Shown piece by piece: positions 8,638 to 20,151 of a stretch of 64,000 nucleotides of DNA. The translations under genes and the position numbers were made by a program. This DNA is from Erwinia rhapontici (GTDB lineage: Bacteria > Pseudomonadota > Gammaproteobacteria > Enterobacterales > Enterobacteriaceae). Where the stretch lies: positions 1 to 64,000 of the forward strand of contig NZ_VRKO01000017.1 in the NCBI RefSeq assembly GCF_012271765.1, given 5' to 3'. The notes beneath the pieces are model-generated. The model saw nothing but the letters and a program-made list of their open reading frames with translations. It was not told where the DNA came from and ran no database searches. The stretch's first letter is position 1. Every line of letters starts with the position of its first letter.

Positions 8638-10182
8638 ATGGCTGAATCTCAACCGCTATCCGACCAGCCCACGGGCGCAGAGTATCTGCGGGCCGTGCTG
8701 CGTGCGCCGGTGTACGAAGCTGCACAGGTGACCCCGTTGCAGAAGATGGAAAAGATCTCCGCGCGTCTCGGTAATACGATTCTGGTGAAACGCGAAGATC
8801 GCCAGCCGGTCCACAGTTTCAAGCTGCGCGGCGCCTATGCGATGATCGCCGGGCTGAACGCAGAGCAGAAAGCCTGTGGTGTGATTACAGCATCTGCCGG
8901 CAACCACGCGCAGGGTGTGGCGCTGTCATCCAGCAAGCTGGGGATTAAGTCTCTGATTGTGATGCCAGTGGCAACGGCCGATATCAAAGTGGATGCTGTG
9001 CGGGCGTTTGGCGGTGAGGTTTATCTGTTTGGGGCCAACTTTGACGAGGCCAAAGCCAAAGCCATTGAGCTGTCTGAGCAGCAGGGTTACACCTTCGTGC
9101 CACCGTTCGACCATCCGATGGTGATCGCCGGGCAAGGCACGCTGGCGATGGAACTGCTGCAACAAGATGCGCATCTGGATCGTGTGTTCGTGCCGGTGGG
9201 CGGCGGCGGGCTGGCGGCAGGTGTTGCGGTGTTGATCAAACAACTGATGCCGCAGATCAAAGTGATTGCGGTGGAAGCGGCCGATTCAGCCTGTCTGAAA
9301 GCCGCGCTGGATGCCGGGCATCCGGTCGATCTGCCACGCGTCGGGCTGTTTGCCGAAGGGGTGGCGGTGAAGCGGATCGGCAGCGAAACCTTCCGTCTTT
9401 GCCAGGAGTATCTTGACGACATCATTACCGTCGACAGTGATGCGATCTGTGCCGCGATGAAAGACCTGTTTGACGATGTGCGTGCTGTGGCGGAGCCTTC
9501 GGGCGCACTGGCGCTGGCCGGCATGAAGAAGTACATCCAGCAGCACCAGATCCAGGGTGAACGCCTGGCGCATGTGCTGTCCGGTGCAAACGTTAATTTC
9601 CACGGTTTGCGTTATGTATCAGAGCGCTGTGAACTGGGGGAACAACGCGAAGCACTGCTGGCGGTGACGATCCCAGAGCAACAGGGCAGTTTCCTGCGTT
9701 TCTGTCAGCTGCTGGGTGGCCGCTCGGTCACCGAATTCAACTACCGTTACGCCAACGCAGACGATGCCTGTATTTTCGTCGGTGTACGACTGACGCGCGG
9801 ATTATCCGAGCGTGAGGAGATTCTGACGCTGTTGTCAGAAGGGGGTTACAAGGTGGTGGATCTCTCCGATGACGAAATGGCGAAGCTGCACGTGCGTTAT
9901 ATGGTGGGCGGGCGTCCGTCAAAGCCATTACGTGAAAAGCTGTTCAGCTTTGAATTCCCGGAGGCACCCGGTGCGCTGCTTCGTTTCCTGCAAACACTGG
10001 GTACCCACTGGAATATCTCGCTGTTCCATTATCGCAGCCACGGCACGGACTATGGCCGCGTGCTGGCGGCGTTTGAACTGAGCGACAGTGAACCGAAGTT
10101 TGAAGAGCATCTGGCGGCACTGGGTTATGATTTCCACGACGAAACGCATAACCCGGCTTTCCGTTTCTTCCTGGCCGGTTAA
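8638..10182 (+). CDS. ilvA: Biosynthetic threonine deaminase
   Basis: PLP enzyme that converts threonine to 2-oxobutyrate, the committed step of isoleucine synthesis, inhibited by isoleucine. The 514 residues equal E. coli IlvA. The PLP lysine is K62 in HSFKLRGAYAM, the phosphate-binding loop VPVGGGGLAAG starts near residue 185, and two ACT-like regulatory domains fill residues ~330-514 (LLAVTIPEQQGSFLRF and FSFEFPEAPGALLRFL). The ribosome binding site GGGAGG lies at the end of ilvD. The 3' end overlaps the convergent ilvY gene by four bases. Confidence 0.97.
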   Translation: MAESQPLSDQPTGAEYLRAVLRAPVYEAAQVTPLQKMEKISARLGNTILVKREDRQPVHSFKLRGAYAMIAGLNAEQKACGVITASAGNHAQGVALSSSKLGIKSLIVMPVATADIKVDAVRAFGGEVYLFGANFDEAKAKAIELSEQQGYTFVPPFDHPMVIAGQGTLAMELLQQDAHLDRVFVPVGGGGLAAGVAVLIKQLMPQIKVIAVEAADSACLKAALDAGHPVDLPRVGLFAEGVAVKRIGSETFRLCQEYLDDIITVDSDAICAAMKDLFDDVRAVAEPSGALALAGMKKYIQQHQIQGERLAHVLSGANVNFHGLRYVSERCELGEQREALLAVTIPEQQGSFLRFCQLLGGRSVTEFNYRYANADDACIFVGVRLTRGLSEREEILTLLSEGGYKVVDLSDDEMAKLHVRYMVGGRPSKPLREKLFSFEFPEAPGALLRFLQTLGTHWNISLFHYRSHGTDYGRVLAAFELSDSEPKFEEHLAALGYDFHDETHNPAFRFFLAG

Positions 10183-11060
10183 AGCAATTTCCAGAAAGCA
10201 TCAATAAGCGGCTCACTGAGCCGCTTTTTTTGTACGCAAACGCCTAACTCAAACGGCGCCACCATCTCCACATCTTCCAGTTCCAGAATACGATTGCGTA
10301 TCGGTTCCGGGCTGTTCTCCAGCACCACATCCGGCAGCAGGGCAATACCACAGCCCAGCGCGACCATTGACACAATCGCTTCATGACCGGACACCGTCGC
10401 ATAAATCTGAGGATTGGCGATATGACGATGACGGAACCAGAGATCAATACGCCGCCGCGAAGGGCCCTGAGCGGGGAGAATAAACGGAATTTGCGCCCAG
10501 TCGGGTTGCGGTTGCGTCGCCTGAGCCCGTACCGGACAGGGCAGTGCCGGGGCGATTAACACCAGCGGGATTAACCCCAGCGGGGTAAAACCGATGCTGG
10601 TGGGCAGCGTTTCCGGCCGTCCGGCGATGGCAATATCCACTTCGTTAGACTGCACTTTTTCCACCGCGTCGGCAGCATCGCCCGTGGTGAGTTTGATTTC
10701 GACCAGCGGATGCTCGGCACGAAAGCGATCGAGAATGGGTGGCAGATGGCTGTAAGCGGCCGTCACCGAGCAGAACATTTTCATCTCACCGCTGAGTGAC
10801 GGGCCGTTCTGGCCCATCGCGTGCCGCATCTGCTGGTACTGTAGCAGCGTCTGCTGGGCAAACTGACGCAGGCGCTCTCCGGCATCGGTCAGGGTGACAG
10901 TGCGGTTATCACGCAAGAATAACGTCTGGCCAAGGTCTTCTTCCAATCGCTGGATTTGGCGTGAGAGCGTGGAAGGACTGACATGCATCGCCCGCGCACT
11001 GCGCCCGAAATGGCGGCTTTCAGCCAGATGTAGAAACAATTTCAGGTCACGCAAATCCAT
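10179..11060 (-). CDS. ilvY: LysR-type activator of ilvC
   Basis: IlvY activates ilvC when bound to acetolactate or acetohydroxybutyrate and represses its own gene. The 293 residues (E. coli 297) begin with a LysR helix-turn-helix, MDLRDLKLFLHLAESRHFGR, followed by the inducer-binding domain (PFELGVCVQKKRLSEPLI at the end). It is divergent from ilvC with the operator between them, and convergent with ilvA, overlapping by four bases. Confidence 0.95.
   Translation of the reverse strand: MDLRDLKLFLHLAESRHFGRSARAMHVSPSTLSRQIQRLEEDLGQTLFLRDNRTVTLTDAGERLRQFAQQTLLQYQQMRHAMGQNGPSLSGEMKMFCSVTAAYSHLPPILDRFRAEHPLVEIKLTTGDAADAVEKVQSNEVDIAIAGRPETLPTSIGFTPLGLIPLVLIAPALPCPVRAQATQPQPDWAQIPFILPAQGPSRRRIDLWFRHRHIANPQIYATVSGHEAIVSMVALGCGIALLPDVVLENSPEPIRNRILELEDVEMVAPFELGVCVQKKRLSEPLIDAFWKLL
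10206..10231 (+). terminator. ilvA terminator inside the ilvY coding region
   Basis: AAGCGGCTC, ACT and GAGCCGCTT are followed by seven T. It lies 23 bases after the ilvA stop but within the last 20 codons of ilvY on the other strand, where the same bases encode lysines, arginine, leucine, serine and glutamate. One stretch thus serves as terminator for one gene and coding sequence for the other. Confidence 0.85.
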
Positions 11061-11083
11061 CAGAGTCAGGCCTCATTCTTATG

Positions 11084-11098
11084 TTGCAAAATATGCAA
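11084..11098. promoter_or_regulatory. IlvY operator half-sites
   Basis: TTGCA-AAATA-TGCAA is an inverted repeat with a T-N11-A core, the LysR operator pattern, between ilvY and ilvC. A second weaker AT-rich dyad (TTAATATATCAA near 11109) lies on the ilvC side, in keeping with the tandem IlvY operators known in E. coli. Confidence 0.6.
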
Positions 11099-11120
11099 TG
11101 TCACGTTGTTAATATATCAA

Positions 11121-11149
11121 TTTCAGCAACGCATTTCCTGTCATATGAT
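11121..11149 (+). promoter_or_regulatory. Candidate ilvC promoter
   Basis: TTTCAG at 11121-11126 and TATGAT at 11144-11149 with a 17-base spacer. The weak -35 box fits an activator-dependent promoter, with the IlvY sites immediately upstream. Confidence 0.55.
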
Positions 11150-11227
11150 AAGGTCTATTGAGGGTAAGGAAATAACCTACCCCGACAACAAACAATAATG
11201 CGAACACAACCTCATACGGAGTACCCC

Positions 11228-12706
11228 ATGGCTAACTATTTCAACACTTTGAACCTGCGCAACCAGCTGGCGCAATTAGGTAAATGCCGCTTTATGGCTC
11301 GCGAAGAATTCGCTGATGAAGCCAGCTACCTGAAAGGCAAAAAAGTCGTCATCGTTGGTTGTGGTGCTCAGGGCCTGAACCAGGGTTTGAACATGCGCGA
11401 CTCTGGCCTGGATATTGCCTATGCTCTGCGTGCTGAAGCGATTGCTGAGAAACGTGCTTCATGGCGTAAAGCGACCGAAAACGGCTTCAAAGTGGGTACT
11501 TACGAAGAACTGATCCCGCAGGCAGACCTGGTGGTTAACCTGACGCCGGACAAACAGCACACTTCTGTTGTTCAGGCTGTTCAGCCGCTGATGAAAGACG
11601 GTGCTGCACTGGGCTACTCTCATGGCTTCAACATCGTTGAAGTGGGTGAGCAGGTACGTAAAGACATCACCGTTGTGATGGTAGCGCCGAAATGTCCGGG
11701 TACTGAAGTCCGTGAAGAGTACAAACGTGGTTTCGGCGTACCGACGCTGATCGCAGTTCACCCGGAAAATGACCCGAAAGGCGAAGGCATGGCGATTGCT
11801 AAAGCCTGGGCAGCAGCGACCGGTGGCCACCGTGCGGGTGTGCTGGAGTCTTCCTTTGTTGCGGAAGTGAAATCTGACCTGATGGGTGAGCAGACTATCC
11901 TGTGTGGTATGTTGCAGGCTGGTTCACTGCTGTGCTTCGACAAACTGGTCGCTGAAGGCACCGATGCACCTTATGCAGAAAAACTGATTCAGTTCGGCTG
12001 GGAAACCATCACTGAAGCACTGAAGCAGGGTGGTATCACTCTGATGATGGATCGCCTGTCTAACCCGGCAAAACTGCGTGCTTTCGCACTGTCTGAACAG
12101 CTGAAAACCATCATGGCACCGCTGTTCCAGAAGCACATGGATGACATCATCTCCGGTGAGTTCTCTTCCGGCATGATGGCTGACTGGGCGAACGACGACA
12201 AAAACCTGCTGGGCTGGCGTGAAGAGACCGGTAAAACCGCCTTCGAAACCGCTGCACAGTTTGAAGGTAAAATTGCCGAGCAGGATTACTTCGACCAGGG
12301 CGTTGTGATGATTGCCATGGTGAAAGCGGGCGTTGAGCTGGCATTCGAAACCATGGTGGCTGCTGGCATCATCGAAGAGTCTGCTTACTACGAATCACTG
12401 CACGAGCTGCCGCTGATTGCGAACACCATCGCACGTAAGCGTCTGTATGAAATGAACGTGGTTATCTCTGATACCGCAGAATACGGTAACTACCTGTTCT
12501 CTTACGCAGCAGTACCGCTGCTGAAGGAGTTCATGACCACTCTGCAGGCAGGCGATCTGGGTAAAGCAGTGAACACTGCGACCACCGTTGATAATGCGCA
12601 GCTGCGTGATGTGAACGAAGCCATCCGCAACCACGACATCGAAACGGTAGGCCGTAAACTGCGTGGCTACATGACCGATATGAAGCGTATCGCTGTCGCA
12701 GGTTAA
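11228..12706 (+). CDS. ilvC: Ketol-acid reductoisomerase
   Basis: NADPH- and Mg-dependent enzyme that isomerises and reduces acetolactate or acetohydroxybutyrate, the second common step of valine/isoleucine synthesis. The 492 residues match the long class II form (E. coli 491). The Rossmann motif [17 protein letters not shown] is near residue 45, and two knotted C-terminal domains are present. The ATG at 11228 follows CGGAGTACCCC; an in-frame ATG at 11198 lies before this ribosome binding site. It is transcribed alone under IlvY control. Confidence 0.97.
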   Translation: MANYFNTLNLRNQLAQLGKCRFMAREEFADEASYLKGKKVVIVGCGAQGLNQGLNMRDSGLDIAYALRAEAIAEKRASWRKATENGFKVGTYEELIPQADLVVNLTPDKQHTSVVQAVQPLMKDGAALGYSHGFNIVEVGEQVRKDITVVMVAPKCPGTEVREEYKRGFGVPTLIAVHPENDPKGEGMAIAKAWAAATGGHRAGVLESSFVAEVKSDLMGEQTILCGMLQAGSLLCFDKLVAEGTDAPYAEKLIQFGWETITEALKQGGITLMMDRLSNPAKLRAFALSEQLKTIMAPLFQKHMDDIISGEFSSGMMADWANDDKNLLGWREETGKTAFETAAQFEGKIAEQDYFDQGVVMIAMVKAGVELAFETMVAAGIIEESAYYESLHELPLIANTIARKRLYEMNVVISDTAEYGNYLFSYAAVPLLKEFMTTLQAGDLGKAVNTATTVDNAQLRDVNEAIRNHDIETVGRKLRGYMTDMKRIAVAG

Positions 12707-12749
12707 TGACGCGCAGTACCTCCAGGGGCGGATCGACGATCTGCCCGAA

Positions 12750-12775
12750 AAAAAAGCGCCTGACGGCGCTTTTTT
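12750..12775. terminator. Terminator between ilvC and ppiC
   Basis: A-tract, GCGCC, a TGAC loop, GGCGC and six T. The symmetry lets it serve ilvC (+) and ppiC (-). Confidence 0.9.
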
Positions 12776-12777
12776 CA

Positions 12778-13059
12778 TTAGTTACGGTACAACACCTTAA
12801 TGATGTGGTAACCGAACTGGGTATGCAACGGGCCCTGTGGCTCGATCAGTGGGCAGGAGAACACCACTTTATCGAACGCCGGCACCATTGCACCTTGTTT
12901 GAACTCGCCTAAATGGCCCCCTTTCTTACCTGACGGACAGGTCGAGTGTTTCTTTGCCAGCTTCTCAAAATCGGCACCTTCTGCCAGCTGGGCTAACAGA
13001 TCCTGAGCCAGTTTCTCTTCTTTTACCAGAATGTGCAGTGCTGCTGCCATTTTTGCCAT
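12778..13059 (-). CDS. ppiC: Peptidyl-prolyl isomerase C (parvulin)
   Basis: Cytoplasmic single-domain parvulin that speeds cis-trans isomerisation of peptidyl-prolyl bonds. The 93 residues equal E. coli PpiC and are nearly identical ([44 protein letters not shown]). There is no signal peptide. I use the ATG at 13059; a six-codon upstream extension to 13077 is not found in the family. Confidence 0.95.
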   Translation of the reverse strand: MAKMAAALHILVKEEKLAQDLLAQLAEGADFEKLAKKHSTCPSGKKGGHLGEFKQGAMVPAFDKVVFSCPLIEPQGPLHTQFGYHIIKVLYRN

Positions 13060-13147
13060 GATGTTACCTTGAGTCATAGGGATTTGGCTGGCTATACTAC
13101 CACGCTGTTATTTTCTTCCCTCTGCAATTTCATTGAGTGACTTATCT

Positions 13148-15166
13148 ATGCGTCTTAATCCTGGTCAGCAACACGCCGTCGAATTTGTTACCGGGCCTTG
13201 TCTGGTACTGGCTGGTGCCGGTTCGGGTAAAACACGCGTGATCACCAACAAAATTGCCCATCTGATCCGCGAGTGTGGCTATCAGGCACGCCATATCGCC
13301 GCAGTGACGTTTACCAATAAAGCGTCGCGTGAGATGAAAGAGCGTGTGGCACAAACCCTTGGCCGTAAAGAAGCACGCGGACTGATGATTTCGACCTTCC
13401 ATACCCTGGGTCTGGAGATTATCAAGCGCGAATATGCTGCGCTGGGCATGAAAGCCAAATTTTCGCTGTTTGACGATCAGGACCAGCTGGCATTACTCAA
13501 AGATCTGACGGAAGAGTGGCTGGAAAATGATAAAACCCTGCTGCAACAGCTGGTCTCAACGATCTCGAACTGGAAAAACGATCTGATGGATCCCTCGCGT
13601 GCGGCAGCGGGGGCGCTGTCCGAACGCGATAAGCTCTTTGCACATTGCTATGCGCTGTATGACAGACACCTTAAATCGTGCAACGTGCTGGACTTCGACG
13701 ATCTGATCCTGCTGCCCACGCTGTTGTTCCAGCGTAATCTGGAGGTTCGCGAGCGCTGGCAGCAACGCATACGCTATTTGCTGGTGGATGAATATCAGGA
13801 TACCAACACCAGTCAGTATGAGCTGGTTAAACTGTTAGTGGGTAACCGGGCACGCTTCACCGTGGTAGGGGACGACGATCAGTCAATCTACTCCTGGCGC
13901 GGGGCACGGCCACAAAACCTGGTGCTGCTGCAGGAGGATTTCCCGGCGCTACAGGTGATTAAACTGGAGCAGAACTACCGCTCTTCCGAACGCATCCTGA
14001 AAGCCGCGAATATCCTGATCGCCAATAACCCACATGTGTTTGAAAAGCGCCTGTTCTCTGAGCTGGGGTATGGCGCCGAGCTAAAAGTGATCACGGCTAA
14101 CCATGAGGATCATGAAGCAGAACGCGTGACCGGGGAGTTGATTGCCCATCACTTCATCAACAAAACCGGCTACAAAGATTACGCCATTCTCTATCGTGGT
14201 AACCATCAGTCGCGGGTGTTCGAAAAGATGCTGATGCAAAACCGCATCCCGTATCGTATCTCTGGTGGTACCTCATTCTTCTCACGCCCGGAGATCAAAG
14301 ATCTGCTCGCCTACCTACGCGTGCTGACCAATGCTGACGATGACAGTGCGTTTATGCGTATTGTGAACACGCCACGGCGCGAAATTGGTTCAGCCACCCT
14401 GCAAAAGCTGGGCGACTGGGCCATGCAGCGTAACAAGAGCTTGTTCAGCGCCAGTTTTGATATGGGTCTGGAGCAGACGCTGAGCGGCCGCGGGCTGGAA
14501 TCGTTACAGCGCTTTACTCACTGGTTGCAGGAGATTGCCCGGCTGGCCGAACGTGAACCTGTAGCGGCGGTTCGTGATTTGATCCGGGGTATTGATTACG
14601 AGAGCTGGCTGTTTGAAACGTCGCCCAGCCCCAAAGCCGCTGAAATGCGCATGAAAAACGTCAATACCTTGTTCCAGTGGATGACGGAAATGCTGGAAGG
14701 CAGTGATATTGACGAAGCGATGACGCTGACCCAGGTGGTGACGCGCTTCACCCTGCGTGACATGATGGAACGTGGCGAAAGCGATGAAGATTCCGATCAG
14801 GTCCAGTTGATGACGCTGCACGCTTCTAAAGGCCTGGAGTTCCCTTACGTTTTCCTGGTGGGTATGGAAGAAGGGTTGTTACCGCATCAGAGCAGTATTG
14901 ACGAGAACAACGTCGAAGAGGAGCGCCGTCTGGCTTATGTAGGGATCACGCGCGCGCAGAAAGAACTGACCTTTACGCTGTGCCGCGAACGCCGTCAGTA
15001 TGGTGAGCTGGTGCGCCCGGAAGTCAGTCGTTTCCTGCTGGAGTTGCCGCAGGATGACTTACAGTGGGAAAGCGAGCGTAAAGTGGTCAGTGCGGAAGAG
15101 CGCATGCAGAAAGGCCAGAGCCACCTGGCGAATCTCCGCGCGCAGTTGGCAAAAGCAAAGAAATAG
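13148..15166 (+). CDS. rep: ATP-dependent DNA helicase Rep
   Basis: 3'-5' superfamily 1A helicase that travels with the replisome and clears proteins from DNA ahead of forks. The 672 residues match E. coli Rep (673). Motifs in order: Walker A GAGSGKT at 23-29, TFTNKA (Ia), DEYQDT (II), [13 protein letters not shown] (III), QNYRSS (IV), [14 protein letters not shown] (V) and YVGITRA (VI). The ATG at 13148 fits the family start MRLNPGQ; a TTG five codons upstream is possible but not needed. Convergent with gppA. Confidence 0.96.
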   Translation: MRLNPGQQHAVEFVTGPCLVLAGAGSGKTRVITNKIAHLIRECGYQARHIAAVTFTNKASREMKERVAQTLGRKEARGLMISTFHTLGLEIIKREYAALGMKAKFSLFDDQDQLALLKDLTEEWLENDKTLLQQLVSTISNWKNDLMDPSRAAAGALSERDKLFAHCYALYDRHLKSCNVLDFDDLILLPTLLFQRNLEVRERWQQRIRYLLVDEYQDTNTSQYELVKLLVGNRARFTVVGDDDQSIYSWRGARPQNLVLLQEDFPALQVIKLEQNYRSSERILKAANILIANNPHVFEKRLFSELGYGAELKVITANHEDHEAERVTGELIAHHFINKTGYKDYAILYRGNHQSRVFEKMLMQNRIPYRISGGTSFFSRPEIKDLLAYLRVLTNADDDSAFMRIVNTPRREIGSATLQKLGDWAMQRNKSLFSASFDMGLEQTLSGRGLESLQRFTHWLQEIARLAEREPVAAVRDLIRGIDYESWLFETSPSPKAAEMRMKNVNTLFQWMTEMLEGSDIDEAMTLTQVVTRFTLRDMMERGESDEDSDQVQLMTLHASKGLEFPYVFLVGMEEGLLPHQSSIDENNVEEERRLAYVGITRAQKELTFTLCRERRQYGELVRPEVSRFLLELPQDDLQWESERKVVSAEERMQKGQSHLANLRAQLAKAKK

Positions 15167-15206
15167 CACCCGGATTAACGCAGCATCACACCGGGCGCAG
15201 CAGATT

Positions 15207-16691
15207 TCAAACGATGACTAATGACCAGTGCACATAGCTTTGCCAGTGTGCCTCCTGCTCCAGCAGCTCTGCACGCAGAGGATGCGCTTCCAGCCAACCT
15301 GTCGGCAACGTCAACGTCAGATTATCATCATCCGCCAGTAAACGGACGGCGGGCAGCATGTCATCGCGCCTGCGGCTGGCGAAAATAATCGCTAATCGCA
15401 GCAGACGGCACATCCGTTCGGCAACACGTGGCGGTACGGCATTTTGCTGACTTAACAGCGCCAGATCGATACCGTTCACCTGATTTTGCAGCAATGTCGC
15501 CAGTAGTTTTTTCTGCGCTGGCGTAAAGCCCGGTAAATCAAGGTGGCGCACCAGATAAGCCGCATGCTGTGGTGCCTGACGGAAATCGACGCTCAGACCA
15601 ATCTCGTGGATCAGACAGGCACTTTCCAGCAGTTCCCGGCTGCGGTCGTCCAACTTCCACACCTGGCTGACCTGACGGGCAAAACTGTCTGCCAGCTGGC
15701 GGACACGCTCTGCCTGCTCAGGGTCAATCGCAAAACGGCGCTGGATATTGTGCAGCGTGCGGTTACGGATATCACGATCCACTGGCAGATGCAGCATGCC
15801 ATACACCAGACCTTCGCGCAGCGCGCCACCGGCCAGCGTCATGCTGTTGATATTCAGCTCGGTAAAGATAGCAATCAGAATAGACAGGCCGCTGGGGAAC
15901 ACTAACGCGCGCTCAAGAGTCAGCCCTTCAATCTCCAGCTCTTCCAGCTTGCCGCACTGAATAGCGCGCTGTTTCAGTTGCTCAAGTTTACTGAGCGTGA
16001 TGCGCTCATCCATGCCCTGAGCCATCATAATTTCTTGCAGGGCTTGTACAGTGCCGGACGCGCCCACGCAGACCTGCCAGCCCTGTTCGCGTAAAGCATC
16101 AGCCACCGGACGGATCATGGCTCGCGCCGCTTGTTCCGCCTGTTCGAAATTCGCTTTACCCAGATGACGATCGGCAAAATAACGTTCAAGCCAGGTGACA
16201 CAGCCCATCGACAGACTAAACAGCGTCGTCGTCTGTGAACCTCTGCCGGTGACCAGCTCGGTACTGCCGCCACCGATGTCGACGACCAGTCGTTTGTCCG
16301 ACCCACCCGTAGTATGCGCAACACCTTGATAAATCAGGCGTGCTTCATCTTCACCGCTAATGACATTGATCGGACAACCGAGGATTTCCTGGGCTTTGAC
16401 CAGGAAACTACCGGCATTGGCAGCAATACGCAGCGTGGCTGTCGCCACAACGCGGATTTGTTCGGGAGGGATGTCCTGCAGTTGCTCGGAAAACAACCGC
16501 AGACACTGCCAGCCTCGTTCCATTGCCTCATCTGAAAGATGATTATCGGCATCGAGACCAGCAGCAAGACGCACCTTGCGCTTGATGCGGGCAATGGTCT
16601 GGATACTGCCAGCCACTTCGCGCACCACCAACATATGAAAGCTGTTCGATCCTAAATCGATCGCAGCATAGAGTGATGATGCACTCAGCAT
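15207..16691 (-). CDS. gppA: Guanosine-5'-triphosphate,3'-diphosphate pyrophosphatase
   Basis: GppA converts pppGpp to ppGpp in the stringent response and also hydrolyses polyphosphate ends. The 494 residues equal E. coli GppA. The actin-like ATPase fold shows phosphate 1 [14 protein letters not shown] near the N terminus and phosphate 2 [12 protein letters not shown]; a C-terminal HD-like domain follows ([13 protein letters not shown]). It lies six bases after rhlB on the same strand, as in E. coli. Confidence 0.95.
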   Translation of the reverse strand: MLSASSLYAAIDLGSNSFHMLVVREVAGSIQTIARIKRKVRLAAGLDADNHLSDEAMERGWQCLRLFSEQLQDIPPEQIRVVATATLRIAANAGSFLVKAQEILGCPINVISGEDEARLIYQGVAHTTGGSDKRLVVDIGGGSTELVTGRGSQTTTLFSLSMGCVTWLERYFADRHLGKANFEQAEQAARAMIRPVADALREQGWQVCVGASGTVQALQEIMMAQGMDERITLSKLEQLKQRAIQCGKLEELEIEGLTLERALVFPSGLSILIAIFTELNINSMTLAGGALREGLVYGMLHLPVDRDIRNRTLHNIQRRFAIDPEQAERVRQLADSFARQVSQVWKLDDRSRELLESACLIHEIGLSVDFRQAPQHAAYLVRHLDLPGFTPAQKKLLATLLQNQVNGIDLALLSQQNAVPPRVAERMCRLLRLAIIFASRRRDDMLPAVRLLADDDNLTLTLPTGWLEAHPLRAELLEQEAHWQSYVHWSLVIV

Positions 16692-16697
16692 GGCGGC

Positions 16698-17990
16698 TTA
16701 ACCTGAACGTTTGCGGTTAGGGTTACGCGGTGCGCTACTGCGGCGGTTGTTATTTCCACCACGGCGCGGGCCATTACCAGAACGGTTACGTGTTAAGCGT
16801 TTTGGTGGTGGCAATTCGCTCATCAGCGCATCGCTGTTATAGCGACTGACCGCAATGCTGTGACCGATGTATTCTTCAATACCTGGCAGGTTCAGCGCGT
16901 ACTCTTCACAGGCGAGGCTGATAGAGTGACCATTGGCGCCTGCACGACCTGTACGACCAATGCGGTGAACGTAGTCTTCGCAGTCGTCTGGCAAATCGTA
17001 GTTAAATACGTGGGTCACTGCAGGAATATGCAAGCCGCGTGCAGCGACATCCGTCGCGACGAGGATATCGACATCACCCTTGGTGAAATCATCCAGGATA
17101 CGCAGGCGTTTTTTCTGTGCCACATCGCCGGTTAACAAACCAACACGGTGACCATCTGCAGCCAGGTGGCCCCAGACATCTTCACAGCGGTGCTTGGTAT
17201 TGGCGAAAATGATGGCGCGATCGGGCCACTCTTCTTCCAGCAGCGTTTGCAGCAGACGCATTTTTTCTTCATTGGAAGGGTAGAACAGCTCTTCTTTAAT
17301 ACGGTGCCCGGTTTTCTGCTCCGGTTCGACTTCAACGTATTCCGCGTTGTTCATGTTCTCAAACGCCAGCTCACGCACGCGGAAGGACAATGTTGCGGAG
17401 AACAGCATATTCAGACGCTGGTTGGCGGCAGGCATGCGGCGGAACAGCCAGCGGATATCTTTAATGAAGCCGAGGTCGAACATACGGTCAGCTTCGTCGA
17501 GTACCACCACCTGGATGGCGCCTAAATTCACGTGATTCTGTTTAGCGTAATCGATTAAACGACCCGTGGTGGCGATTAACACATCGACACCGCTTTCGAG
17601 CACTTTAAGTTGCTTATCATAGCCATCACCACCGTAAGCCAGACCAAGCTTCAGTCCGGTTACCTGCGCCAGAGGCTCTGCATCCGCATGAATCTGCACC
17701 GCCAGTTCGCGCGTTGGTGCCAGAATCAGCGCCCGCGGTTGGTTAACCTGGCGACCTTCCGGTGCGGGGTGAGAAAGAAGATGATGGAACGTTGACGTCA
17801 GAAACGCCATCGTTTTGCCGGTACCGGTTTGCGCCTGACCTGCTACATCACGCCCGGAGAGCGTAAACGGTAATGCCAGCGCCTGGATAGGCGTGCAATT
17901 ATGAAACCCTTTAGTTTCAAGGGCTTCAATAACCTGAGGGTGCAGGGCGAAGTCGGAAAACTTCTGTTCGGTTAAGTGTGTTTTGCTCAT
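16698..17990 (-). CDS. rhlB: DEAD-box RNA helicase RhlB
   Basis: RhlB unwinds structured RNA for RNase E in the degradosome. The 430 residues (E. coli 421) show the Q motif, [20 protein letters not shown] (DEAD box), SAT, and [10 protein letters not shown]. The C-terminal tail is rich in Arg, Gly and Asn ([20 protein letters not shown]), an RNA-binding extension longer than in E. coli. Transcribed together with gppA and divergent from trxA. Confidence 0.96.
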   Translation of the reverse strand: MSKTHLTEQKFSDFALHPQVIEALETKGFHNCTPIQALALPFTLSGRDVAGQAQTGTGKTMAFLTSTFHHLLSHPAPEGRQVNQPRALILAPTRELAVQIHADAEPLAQVTGLKLGLAYGGDGYDKQLKVLESGVDVLIATTGRLIDYAKQNHVNLGAIQVVVLDEADRMFDLGFIKDIRWLFRRMPAANQRLNMLFSATLSFRVRELAFENMNNAEYVEVEPEQKTGHRIKEELFYPSNEEKMRLLQTLLEEEWPDRAIIFANTKHRCEDVWGHLAADGHRVGLLTGDVAQKKRLRILDDFTKGDVDILVATDVAARGLHIPAVTHVFNYDLPDDCEDYVHRIGRTGRAGANGHSISLACEEYALNLPGIEEYIGHSIAVSRYNSDALMSELPPPKRLTRNRSGNGPRRGGNNNRRSSAPRNPNRKRSG

Positions 17991-18118
17991 AGTGTGGTAG
18001 AATATCAGCTTACTATTGCTTTACGAAAGCTTATCCGGTGAAATAAAAGCAGTACAATAAACTCAGCCTTATGCTGCTTAATGCAACATCATGGTAAAGA
18101 TAATCTCCTGGAGTAAAC

Positions 18119-18448
18119 ATGAGCGATAAAATTGTTCACCTGACCGATGACAGCTTTGAAACCGACGTTCTGAAAGCAGAAGGTTTGACGCTGGTTGACT
18201 TCTGGGCAGAATGGTGTGGTCCTTGCAAAATGATTGCCCCTATTCTTGACGAAGTGGCCGAAGAGTTTGATGGCAAGCTCACCGTTGCTAAACTGAATAT
18301 TGATGAAAACCCTGCTACCGCTCCTAAGTACGGTATCCGTGGCATCCCAACCCTGCTGTTGTTTAAGAATGGCGAAGTGGCCGCGACGAAAGTCGGCGCA
18401 CTGTCTAAAGGCCAGCTCAAAGAGTTCCTGAACGCGAACCTGGGCTAA
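18119..18448 (+). CDS. trxA: Thioredoxin 1
   Basis: Cytoplasmic disulfide reductase serving ribonucleotide reductase, PAPS reductase and methionine sulfoxide reductases. The 109 residues equal E. coli TrxA. The active site WCGPC has C33 and C36, and the conserved cis-proline lies in RGIPTLLLF. The ribosome binding site CTGGAG precedes the ATG. The spacing between rhlB and trxA (128 bases) leaves room for divergent promoters. Confidence 0.98.
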   Translation: MSDKIVHLTDDSFETDVLKAEGLTLVDFWAEWCGPCKMIAPILDEVAEEFDGKLTVAKLNIDENPATAPKYGIRGIPTLLLFKNGEVAATKVGALSKGQLKEFLNANLG

Positions 18449-18811
18449 TCATGCCGTGCCGGCGCCTTGCGGTTTGAATTTTTCGCTGACCGCTAGACGC
18501 CCGGCATTAAGCATGCTAAGTTAAATCTACTGCACTACGCACTTGCCTTGTAGTTTGAATCTTTAGAATTACTCCTTGTTGAACACAGTATTCATCAAAA
18601 GTCTTACAGACGTTCAGCAATCTGACGGTTAGTATCAACTGATTTCCGGCTTCTTGTCCTCACCGTCTCCTCGTCTCAGATTTGCGTTTTCCTGCACGTG
18701 ATCATCGAGTGGACTTCGGAACCAAGAACCAATTAAACAGGCATGGATCTTTCGCCATACCATTCACGACAAACAGTTCATGTTTTACCCCGAGTTTAAG
18801 AACCCACCATT
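18449..18811 (+). promoter_or_regulatory. Long rho leader region
   Basis: A 363-base stretch between trxA and rho without a full gene. Rho is known to limit its own synthesis by early Rho-dependent termination in a long leader. The central part (about 18650-18680) is rich in C and poor in G, as expected of a Rho loading site. An 18-codon frame at 18743-18799 (MDLSPYHSRQTVHVLPRV) ends 12 bases before the rho start; I cannot tell whether it is translated. E. coli has a 33-codon rhoL leader, with which I see no clear match. Confidence 0.55.
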
Positions 18812-20071
18812 ATGAATCTTACCGAATTAAAAAATACGCCGGTTTCTGACCTGATTACCCTCGGCGAAAATATGGGGCTGGAAAACCTGGCGCGCTTGCG
18901 CAAACAGGACATTATCTTCGCCATCCTTAAGCAACACGCGAAAAGTGGCGAAGACATCTTCGGCGACGGCGTACTCGAGATATTGCAGGATGGATTTGGT
19001 TTCCTCCGCTCAGGAGACAGCTCCTACCTCGCCGGTCCCGATGATATCTACGTTTCCCCCAGCCAAATCCGCCGCTTCAACCTCCGCACAGGTGACTCCA
19101 TCTCTGGCAAGATTCGCCCGCCAAAAGAAGGTGAACGTTACTTTGCACTGCTGAAAGTTAATGAAGTTAACTACGACAAACCGGAAAATGCCCGTAATAA
19201 AATCCTGTTTGAAAACTTAACGCCGCTGCATGCCAATTCTCGTCTGCGCATGGAGCGTGGCAACGGTTCTACCGAAGATTTGACCGCTCGCGTACTGGAT
19301 TTGGCTTCGCCGATCGGTCGTGGTCAGCGTGGTCTGATCGTGGCTCCTCCGAAAGCCGGTAAAACTATGCTGCTGCAGAACATCGCGCAGAGCATTGCTT
19401 ACAACCACCCAGACTGCGTGCTGATGGTGTTGCTGATTGACGAGCGTCCGGAAGAAGTGACCGAGATGCAGCGTCTGGTTAAAGGTGAAGTTATCGCTTC
19501 AACCTTCGATGAACCTGCATCCCGTCACGTTCAGGTTGCTGAGATGGTGATCGAAAAGGCCAAGCGTCTGGTTGAGCACAAGAAAGACGTGATCATCTTG
19601 CTGGACTCCATCACCCGTCTGGCGCGTGCCTACAACACCGTGGTTCCTGCTTCCGGCAAGGTACTGACCGGTGGTGTGGATGCCAACGCCCTGCATCGTC
19701 CGAAGCGTTTCTTCGGTGCTGCGCGTAATGTGGAAGAGGGCGGAAGCCTGACCATCATCGCCACCGCACTGGTTGATACCGGTTCGAAGATGGATGAAGT
19801 GATCTACGAAGAGTTTAAAGGTACAGGTAACATGGAACTGCATCTGGCGCGTAAAATCGCCGAGAAACGTGTGTTCCCTGCTATTGACTACAATCGCTCC
19901 GGTACGCGTAAAGAAGAGTTGCTTACCACGTCCGAAGAGCTGCAGAAGATGTGGATCCTGCGCAAGATTATTCACCCAATGGGCGAAATCGACGCGATGG
20001 AATTCCTTATCAACAAGCTGGCGATGACGAAAACCAATGATGATTTCTTCGACATGATGAAACGTTCATAA
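18812..20071 (+). CDS. rho: Transcription termination factor Rho
   Basis: Hexameric RNA-dependent ATPase that ends transcription at Rho-dependent sites. The 419 residues equal E. coli Rho. The N-terminal OB fold binds RNA ([24 protein letters not shown]), the P-loop APPKAGKT lies at 178-185, the Walker B segment is [16 protein letters not shown], and the Q- and R-loops follow. Convergence with the E. coli protein is nearly complete, so function is certain. Confidence 0.98.
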   Translation: MNLTELKNTPVSDLITLGENMGLENLARLRKQDIIFAILKQHAKSGEDIFGDGVLEILQDGFGFLRSGDSSYLAGPDDIYVSPSQIRRFNLRTGDSISGKIRPPKEGERYFALLKVNEVNYDKPENARNKILFENLTPLHANSRLRMERGNGSTEDLTARVLDLASPIGRGQRGLIVAPPKAGKTMLLQNIAQSIAYNHPDCVLMVLLIDERPEEVTEMQRLVKGEVIASTFDEPASRHVQVAEMVIEKAKRLVEHKKDVIILLDSITRLARAYNTVVPASGKVLTGGVDANALHRPKRFFGAARNVEEGGSLTIIATALVDTGSKMDEVIYEEFKGTGNMELHLARKIAEKRVFPAIDYNRSGTRKEELLTTSEELQKMWILRKIIHPMGEIDAMEFLINKLAMTKTNDDFFDMMKRS

Positions 20072-20151
20072 CAGGTCGTTGGGCTGCGGGCAGACGCCGA
20101 ACTGATCGTCTGGCCATACCGCAGTCGTCAAATTAAGTACAAAACTCGGGT

